Below, in pieces: positions 56,101-64,000 of a stretch of 64,000 bases of DNA (the first letter of the stretch is position 1; the number at the start of each line of letters is the position of its first letter). A program made the position numbers and the translations under genes. Below the pieces are notes generated by a model. It did not search any database, was not told the DNA's origin, and worked only from the letters and a program-made list of their open reading frames with translations. Where the stretch lies: NCBI GenBank assembly GCA_029718625.1, contig CM056380.1, positions 103,297,893-103,361,892 of the forward strand, in the 5' to 3' direction. The stretch is from Synaphobranchus kaupii. Its lineage: Eukaryota; Chordata; Actinopteri; Anguilliformes; Synaphobranchidae.

Positions 56101-58748
56101 AAAATGCACATAAAAGCAGAGATTTGTAAATTTTCTTTTACATATATTTAATTGAAAACAATACAAAGAAAATATGTCATGTTTTACCTTATCAACTTAT
56201 TTACTGATTTTTTGTAAATATACGGTAATTCCGAATTTGATGCCCGCAACACGTTCTCATTTTCCTATTGAACTCTATGGAAAAATAAGTCAGGAGAAAC
56301 AACCCTTCAAGTGATCCATCCATAAAAACTGCATATCTGGCAGCAGAGTGATGGTGAGCAGAGTGACGAAGCTCGTTTGATACCGCAGACCCTTGATGAC
56401 TTACAGCCATTTAGCCAACCACGGGTTCCATACTATTGCCGTGTAATTTACAGCTTAAAGGGTTAGTTCGGAATTTTGGACATAATATCTCATTTAACAC
56501 TCAAATCCACCTCGATAGTCTGTCGTGGTATTTTATTTGCTTTGGGTGCACTGTGGAGTGTGTTTAAGTGCATTTGGTAGTGGAACTGATACCATTAGGT
56601 TGCGCTATCATTAGCAATAGCTGGACGTCCATACGAGGACAGCATGGAATCAGCTGAAAATGGTCTCCATCGATTGACAAGATCACGGCTAAGTCATAAA
56701 TGAGATATTGGGCCTTATCTTACACCCGGCGGTAAGCAGCGCTAACCCAAACGCAAGTGTCTTTGCTATCTTACACCCGGTGCAGGGTTTATTATAGCGC
56801 CCAGCGCTCACGTCGTTTAAATACTAAGTAATTTCAAAACAGTTCATCCGATATGGATGAAAATACCCTCAAATTAAAGCTGACAGTCTGCACTTCAACA
56901 TCATTGTCATTGTATCCTTTCAAACTCAAAGTGCTAGAGTACAAAACCAAAATAACAAAAAATGTGTCAATGTCCAATGAATTATGGTGCTCACTGTATG
57001 TAAAAGAGAATTTACAAATCATTGCTTTCCACTTTTATGTGCATTTTACATACTGTCCCAACTTTTTTGGAATTGGGGATTTTTGTATAACAATGGTCAT
57101 TACTCCAAGGTTACATTAGGGGTGTCAAATATCAGAAAGATCCGAGAGGTCAAGGTTAAAAAGGGTCAATTTTCCCCCGGAATGACCCTTTGGTCTTAAT
57201 CAAGCAATGTCAATATTAAAAAAATAAAAATAAGAAAAGAAATTCAGGCTAAAATCCTAACCCCGTGCAAACTACAAGGTTAAAATACTAGTCTGTTTTG
57301 TTTACTGTTTCTGTCTTATGTCTGTGATTACACATGAAACTCAACTCTTTCATGGGCGAATAATCTCAAAGCTTGTTGACTGTTCAGAAAATTCAAACAT
57401 ACACACTTGACTTGAAGTAAACAATTGTGACGGGACACTCACTGCGCATTGTTCCCAGCGCTTTCCTCATCGATGATTCCTGTTACCACTTTGCCCGCAG
57501 CGCGACTGATCTCCCTGCGTGATGAAAACAAACCTGTTATTATGCTAGAATTGCAGAACACGTCAACGGCTGCAGAGTGCTGCCAAAACACACTTTCACT
57601 TCCGTCATGCTGAACGCTCAATAAATACACACGCAACCGTAATGGGTCGGTTCATTCAAATACGCATAGCGTAACATAATCCTTGACTGGTTCAGTTTCT
57701 CATCCCACGATGTTGGATCCCATTTTGGAGACAATCCAAGAAATGTTCAGGGTGAGAAGAAATGTACAAACTGACCTGTTCAAAACACCATTGGACACTA
57801 ATGCTTCTTTTGGATGGAAATATTTGTAGTAAACATTCCTCACCACAGCATCTGTAAAGCAGGTTGAAAGTAGTAAACACTGGGTCTGAGCACACGCACA
57901 AATAGCCTGGCAAGACGGTGCTTAGTGCTTACACACACACACCAGCAGCCGGAAGAAAAGTTCTGCCTAGCGAGAAAATACAAAAGCAAATGGGGAGGAA
58001 CTTACCACTGTTGACCATGATGCCGAACTCCTCAAGAAGGAAGTTGATGTTGGTGTCATACTTCATCTCCCCTCCCTCCCCAAGCATTGCTAGGATAGCT
58101 CCTCCTCCATCCAGGTACTGCTTCAACACTTCCAGCTAAACAAGAGTCAGGGCACAACGTTTGATACAACGTTTAGGCTAGGCAGAAGGGCAAATATACA
58201 GCCTAACTTACACACACCTTGGTACACACTTTTACAAGTACATACTGCCCTGAACTACTTCTCCCCAGTTTTGACGGTTATCCAGTCCTGGGTGGCTCTT
58301 AAGGCTTGACAAAGTATTTCCAGTGGGCCTTAAAACTCAGCTTATCCTGCAGTTCGTCGGGCAGTTGATTCGGCCAAAATGTGCTCACCTCAGCAGCCGT
58401 GAATTTCTCTCTGGGTCCAGCGGTGATCCACAGCTTTACACCATTAAGCTTCTCCAAGGAAAGCTCATCTTTAACGCTGTGACGCAAAAACTCCAGTGAA
58501 TTAGTTTGCCGTTATCAAGACCTATCGATCTGATACTGATTGTGCGCTACTCATTTAACGTTCGCTAGCCATTACAAGTTATCGATTTAGCTACAAGTTT
58601 ACAAGTAAACAATGCTTAATGTAAGTTACCTCTGAATCTTCCACTGCGCCCTTAGTCTCTTCTGAAGTGACTTGTAGCCATTATTGGCCGTGAACAGCTC
58701 CCTCTTGGAGGAGTTGATAGCTACGATATTGCGCTGTTCTTTCTCCAT
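50175..58748 (-). CDS. ift52: IFT52, intraflagellar transport complex B protein, complete, 13 exons
   Basis: Core IFT-B subunit needed to build cilia. Minus-strand exons: 58630-58748, 58389-58476, 58006-58135, 57776-57851, 57443-57514, 53438-53564, 53199-53282, 52942-53010, 52655-52809, 52451-52538, 51798-51906, 51038-51183, 50175-50219. They join in one frame to 435 residues (human 437). The N-terminal GIFT domain shows LNGVKLWITAGPREKFTAAE, GGAILAMLGEGGE and YDTNINFLLEEFGIMVN. Then come REISRAAGK, AVAVLSTGSVCFPLNRP, VLGSCHMFSDQYLDKEENSK and QLNVKHEPLQLIQPQFETPL. LDLFDLDETFSSEK near the C-terminus lies in the region that contacts other IFT-B subunits. Intron 5 (53565-57442) is 3.9 kb and full of transposon remains; the others are short. 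Confidence 0.96.
52060..52316 (+). mobile_element. LINE 3' end with (TTCTA)n tail, 5'-truncated
   Basis: The segment ends GAAAATAAAAGTTA followed by about five TTCTA units, a typical 3' end of a fish non-LTR element. There is no coding part. It lies in an ift52 intron; its left limit is approximate. Confidence 0.5.
54789..55326. mobile_element. Non-autonomous DNA transposon, 538 bp
   Basis: The ends GGCTGCATTCCAATAGTCAA and (reverse complement of the right end) GGCTGCATTCCGATTGTCAA are inverted repeats. Three copies of a 13-base AATAGTCAAATTC unit follow the left end. There is no transposase; family not assigned. It is in ift52 intron 5. Confidence 0.7.
55371..55440 (+). repeat. tRNA-like sequence, probable SINE head
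   Basis: TGTAGCTTAGTGG and GGCGGTTCAATCCCC fit the A and B boxes of a tRNA promoter at nearly normal spacing. The acceptor stem does not pair well and the element is a few bases short, so a degenerate tRNA or SINE head is more likely than a working tRNA gene. Confidence 0.5.
56066..57085. mobile_element. Composite Tc1-ended element in ift52 intron 5
   Basis: Left CAAACCCCAATTCCAAAAAA and right TTTTTTGGAATTGGGG ends with flanking TA belong to the same Tc1 family as the element at 7976-9522. The inside is unrelated to that transposase. It holds a segment shared with 18940-19090 and a part around 56.46-56.83 kb that looks like other short repeats. Confidence 0.75.
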
Positions 58749-58830
58749 ACTCCGATCATCTAACCTTAACGTTACAGTTCTGCAACGACATCAGTGGCAA
58801 TCAAAAAGCAACTAACGTTAGCTATGTTAA

Positions 58831-59140
58831 GGCCCGTCCACACCAAAGAACGATAACTATAACGATAACGATAACGATGTGAGCATCCACAGTGGCGCTA
58901 AGCACGCGCTGCGCGCTCCAGCTGTGTTGGTAGTCTGTAAATTCTGATGGATTTTGATTGGCTGTCAGTGTCTCTATCGCTCATGAAATCGCTCTGAAAT
59001 GATCCCAACGATATCGTTAGTCACTGTCGTTGTCGCTTTGGTTGTGGTGTGGACTCCGCCACCCACTTGAGTCAGAACGATTTTTAAAACAATATATTTA
59101 TAGTTATCGGTATAGTTGTCGTTCTTGGTGTGGACGGGCC
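58831..59140. mobile_element. MITE with GGCCCGTCCACACC ends upstream of ift52
   Basis: The left GGCCCGTCCACACCAAAGAA and the right end (reverse complement GGCCCGTCCACACCAAGAAC) are inverted repeats of about 45 bases, containing ACGATAACTATAACGATAAC. TTAA precedes and TTTA follows, which would fit a piggyBac-type site with one change. It starts 83 bases upstream of the ift52 start codon. Confidence 0.75.
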
Positions 59141-59437
59141 TTTAGTGATAATTAGTGACCTATTTTTAAAAATTCAACATTTAAGTTAGCTAGTCTTATA
59201 ACCGCACGATGGTGGCAGAGTTCGCAAATCTAGAATAAAGAAACGTTAGCTAAATTTGCTCCAACCCTTAAGTTAGCCTTAACTAGCTATAGCAATAGCA
59301 AGCAGTGTTGAATTACTGTTATCATAGCTAGCTAGTAACATTATACATAATAGTTAACTTACTTGCTATCTAGCTAGCGTAACGTTACCTAGGTAAGTCA
59401 ACGTTTGCTGTTAGTTACGCAAAGTATCCTGCTAGAT

Positions 59438-59547
59438 TTAACAGTAACGTTATCATAAGTTATATCTATCATTAGCTAGTTAACAAGCATCTTTAACAGT
59501 AACGTTATCATAAGTTATATCTATCATTAGCTAGTTAACAAGCATCT
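59438..59547. repeat. 55-bp tandem duplication
   Basis: Two identical 55-base units starting TTAACAGTAACGTTATCATA lie in the AT-rich region upstream of ift52. Confidence 0.95.
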
Positions 59548-60629
59548 TTACCAGTGCTAGCTACTTTACGAATTAGCAATTACACTAGCAGTTACTGTTA
59601 ACGTAGCGTATCAATCAGGTGCTGTAAATTACCTACAGTGTCGCTATTTCGACTCGAGCTGTAGCAACAACTCGGTTGGAACGAGGGCATCATTATACAA
59701 GCATAAACCAAGCTAGCTATGTCAGGATGATTGAGGTAGCTGACGTTAGCTAGCTAACTAACTTAGCAGAAATAAATTTTCTTTTGTGCTATTCATCTTG
59801 CTAGCTTTCACTGTACACTCCCAACATCATTTCTCTTTGTGTATATGTAGATAAATTAACAGAAAGACTTAACTTAGATGATGAAAAACATTTGTGCTCG
59901 AATAAGAAAATAGCTAGCCTAGATTTGCTCCTTACCCCTTTAGCAAAACATCATCCTCCAAATCTTGACGGTGCATTGTGGGTAAGAACGGCGACCACAA
60001 CGGTAACTAAGGGAACTTCCAGCATAACAACAAACAGTAGACTCAAAGCCACACAAAAAAAAGGCCATAGAGCTCCGTAGTCCCGCCCCCTCGCCTGGCT
60101 GGTCCCGGAAGACTGCCGAAAGCCATTACCTGCCCCACTTCGGGATCTTTCAGTCACGCTTATGATGATATAATGGCATTGTATGGACCAAACTTTGACA
60201 TATATGTGATAGAAAGTCCATTATATACTCACCACCGCGTTTAAATCAAATTTGAATCGTATAATTAACGGAGTTTGAGAAACATAACTACACTACCCAG
60301 AATCCCCGGTCGTACATCGCCCGGCTCCCGCTTTTGCTAGCTAACGCAGTAGCTACCGGGCGGCCGCTCTGCTTGCGAAAGTGGCTAACACTTTATCTTA
60401 TTATGGAAGTGAATCACCAAGGGCGAGAATCATTATAAGTCTGGCCATGTCGAAAATGTCAGCTTTATGGCTTTAACTTCAGCAGCGGTGGTGAGCAAGT
60501 GAGTTTTTGTTTTTTTGAAAACGTGTTTGTTGTTTATTTGTTGGACATAATTTCAAATTACCAATTTTATGAAAAGAATTAAAATGTGACAACCCCTCTA
60601 TTGGGTGTTTTGAATGTGTAGCTGCCTGA

Positions 60630-60661
<32 letters not shown>

Positions 60662-62482
60662 TCAGTCCATTGACTAGCCTATTTTTTCCGAAAAGTGGCA
60701 CCAGACGTTCGTCTCCAAAGTGGGCGGGGCTACCGAGCTCAGAGACTTGTATTTACTATACAATCTCTGGTAGACTGGACTGGAGTAATTTAGGTCCTTT
60801 CTCGGCTCCACCTAGAAATCATGATTTCCACCATATTTGTGAATTCAGATAAAGCTGTGAGTGCATTTTAGACAAGTCCAATGGTGATAAAAATCCGCAC
60901 GATGCACATCAATTAAAATGCTCACTTAAGCACTCACTTGAGGAGTTTTGAGATCTGGCTTGGTCTAATATGAGGTCTTTAATGCCTTGTCTTTCTCAAG
61001 AATTCTTCAATGGCACATATCTCCAGATTCAGTATAGGCTATAGCTCTTGGTCACAGGCTTTGTCTCATACAAAGAAGTATTAATTCAATCACTGCATGA
61101 TGTGTTTTATTATTATAAAATATAGCTTAGTACTAGTTTCAGGAAATGTATGAAATGCCTGGATGCTCAGAACATAATTTACATGTCCAACATACATAGC
61201 CTACACGTGTCCAATACAGTACACAGCAAAATCCAAAACATTTAACTTGCTGTTATTTGGTCCTGCATCAGCTGGCTCTGTTGACTACATTCCATTTGGG
61301 AGTGCGTGGAGAGTGTTGAGGAAGTAAATGTGTTTTTCAACAATAATTAACTTTTAAAGCATATAGTGAGTTTTGATGTAGCTACACAACTCTACAAAAG
61401 ACTGCTCTAGATTCAATCAGATTCTTTTTCATCTGTCGTGCTATATGTGCCCAAATACAATACATAAGAATATGTAGCTACCAATTGATTTAAACATAAA
61501 CCTTATGGAAAAAAAGACACCATAATAACTGACAAATTCCTGCCATGTTTTTTTTTTTTAACTTCATACCTCTACAAATGGTCTTATTGCCTTAGTATTA
61601 TATTCAGTCCTCAACTGAAAAAAATTGTCTTAAACATGCATTGCATGCTTCTGACATTGCCTATAGAACACATGTACATTAGGTATCCTATCAAGTAAGT
61701 AAGTAAAAAATATACTTCAGAAAGTTGAACAAAATCATGCATTTAAAAAGTAATTAGCTCATGTATGTACAAAAGCAAATCAACAACACTGGAAGGTCTG
61801 ATCAGATGAATATCAGTTAAGTCCTCCATGCTTTGAGTACCTAAGTGCTAAAAGGACATTTTAAGACAGACCAACAGTTAAATCTCTGGCATCAAAATGC
61901 CACTTGCTCATAGTTCCTTGCCAACCTTGAACAGGATTGATTTACGGATGTACACACGGCTTTCAAACTCAAGTTCCTATAAACTCAGTCTATAATATTG
62001 AAGGCAAGGTCATATTTTGGTGGTGCAGTGTGCATTTTGAAGTCATAACCTCCAAGCTCCATACCCACAATTTCTCAAAAATGCATCCATTAAATGTAAA
62101 GGACATAACATGACTGCTACTTTCTTGGCTAAACAAATCAATGTATTACTTTAATACGGTTTTGTATTTATTAAGGTTTGAATGAAAGAATAATAAAGTT
62201 ATGATTTTATTTTGGCTTATTCCACACTTAGTCTTCCAACATTCATTAGATATGGGGCTCCTCATGTTGAAAAAAAGTCAATGAAACTGGGAAAATTCAA
62301 AACAAACTGATGCTCAATTTGCTTTTATATGCTTGCAAAGAAGGCAGATTAAAAGCTAGATGGATCATTACAGCTTTTTCACCCAGCGCATCTTCAAAAG
62401 TGGGGCCAGTCTGGCCAAACGCCCAGTCTCTTAGCAGAAAGGGATTGACCTGAAGGATGTGGGTTGTGATGGTTAGGTTGCC
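59548..62482. other. Region between ift52 and sgk2, likely with the sgk2 3' UTR
   Basis: No coding exon was recognised. A GC-rich patch near 60.30-60.50 kb ending in a GGTG/GTGAGC donor-like site might be a promoter with a non-coding exon on the + strand; this is weak. An (AT)n run lies at 60634-60656. The AT-rich part from about 61 kb to 62.48 kb directly follows the sgk2 stop in minus-strand sense and is probably its 3' UTR. Confidence 0.4.

Positions 62483-64000
<1,518 letters not shown>

Noticed and set aside
60410..60500. Non-coding first exon of a + strand gene near the GC-rich patch
   Set aside because: There is a donor-like site and a CpG-rich setting but no downstream coding exon.

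Overview
The window looks like chromosomal DNA of a ray-finned (teleost) fish. All genes are split by GT-AG introns, the proteins are vertebrate, and Tc1/mariner, hAT-like and Harbinger-like elements, a Sleeping Beauty-type terminal repeat and RNase H-bearing LINEs lie between and inside them. No bacterial, viral or CRISPR features were seen. Exons were joined by hand from reading frame, splice sites and remembered family sequences, so individual boundaries could be off by a few bases.

Layout. (1) 1.0-6.4 kb, + strand: complete 15-exon bpi/lbp-type lipopolysaccharide-binding protein gene. (2) 7.5-11.6 kb, - strand: relic of cdk5rap1 (tRNA methylthiotransferase). The N-terminal exons and the last exon remain. 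One exon has an in-frame stop, the radical-SAM exons are absent, and a Tc1 element and a solo LTR sit inside. (3) 14.4-18.7 kb, + strand: ghrh (growth hormone-releasing hormone), last exon not found. (4) 21.6-30.6 kb, - strand: rpn2 (ribophorin II), 17 exons, with an apparent one-base deletion in exon 2. (5) 33.5-45.1 kb, - strand: complete 15-exon mybl2 (B-Myb). (6) 45.3-47.4 kb: three head-to-tail 5'-truncated LINE copies flanked by one 14-bp target duplication. (7) 47.9-49.1 kb, + strand: unrecognised two-exon gene for a 250-residue Ser/Thr/Pro-rich protein, divergent from mybl2. (8) 50.2-58.7 kb, - strand: complete 13-exon ift52. (9) 62.5-64.0 kb, - strand: 3' half of sgk2, cut by the window edge.

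The genes do not form one pathway. They cover LPS recognition, pituitary growth hormone release, oligosaccharyl transfer in the ER, G2/M transcription, ciliary transport and AGC kinase signalling. What joins them is synteny: their human counterparts all lie on chromosome 20q, spread over several megabases.

The observations I rate highest are the cdk5rap1 relic next to bpi, the LINE concatemer that splits a probable mybl2 bidirectional promoter, the unrecognised gene on the other side of that promoter, and the rpn2 exon 2 frameshift. I did not find a wholly new molecular system.
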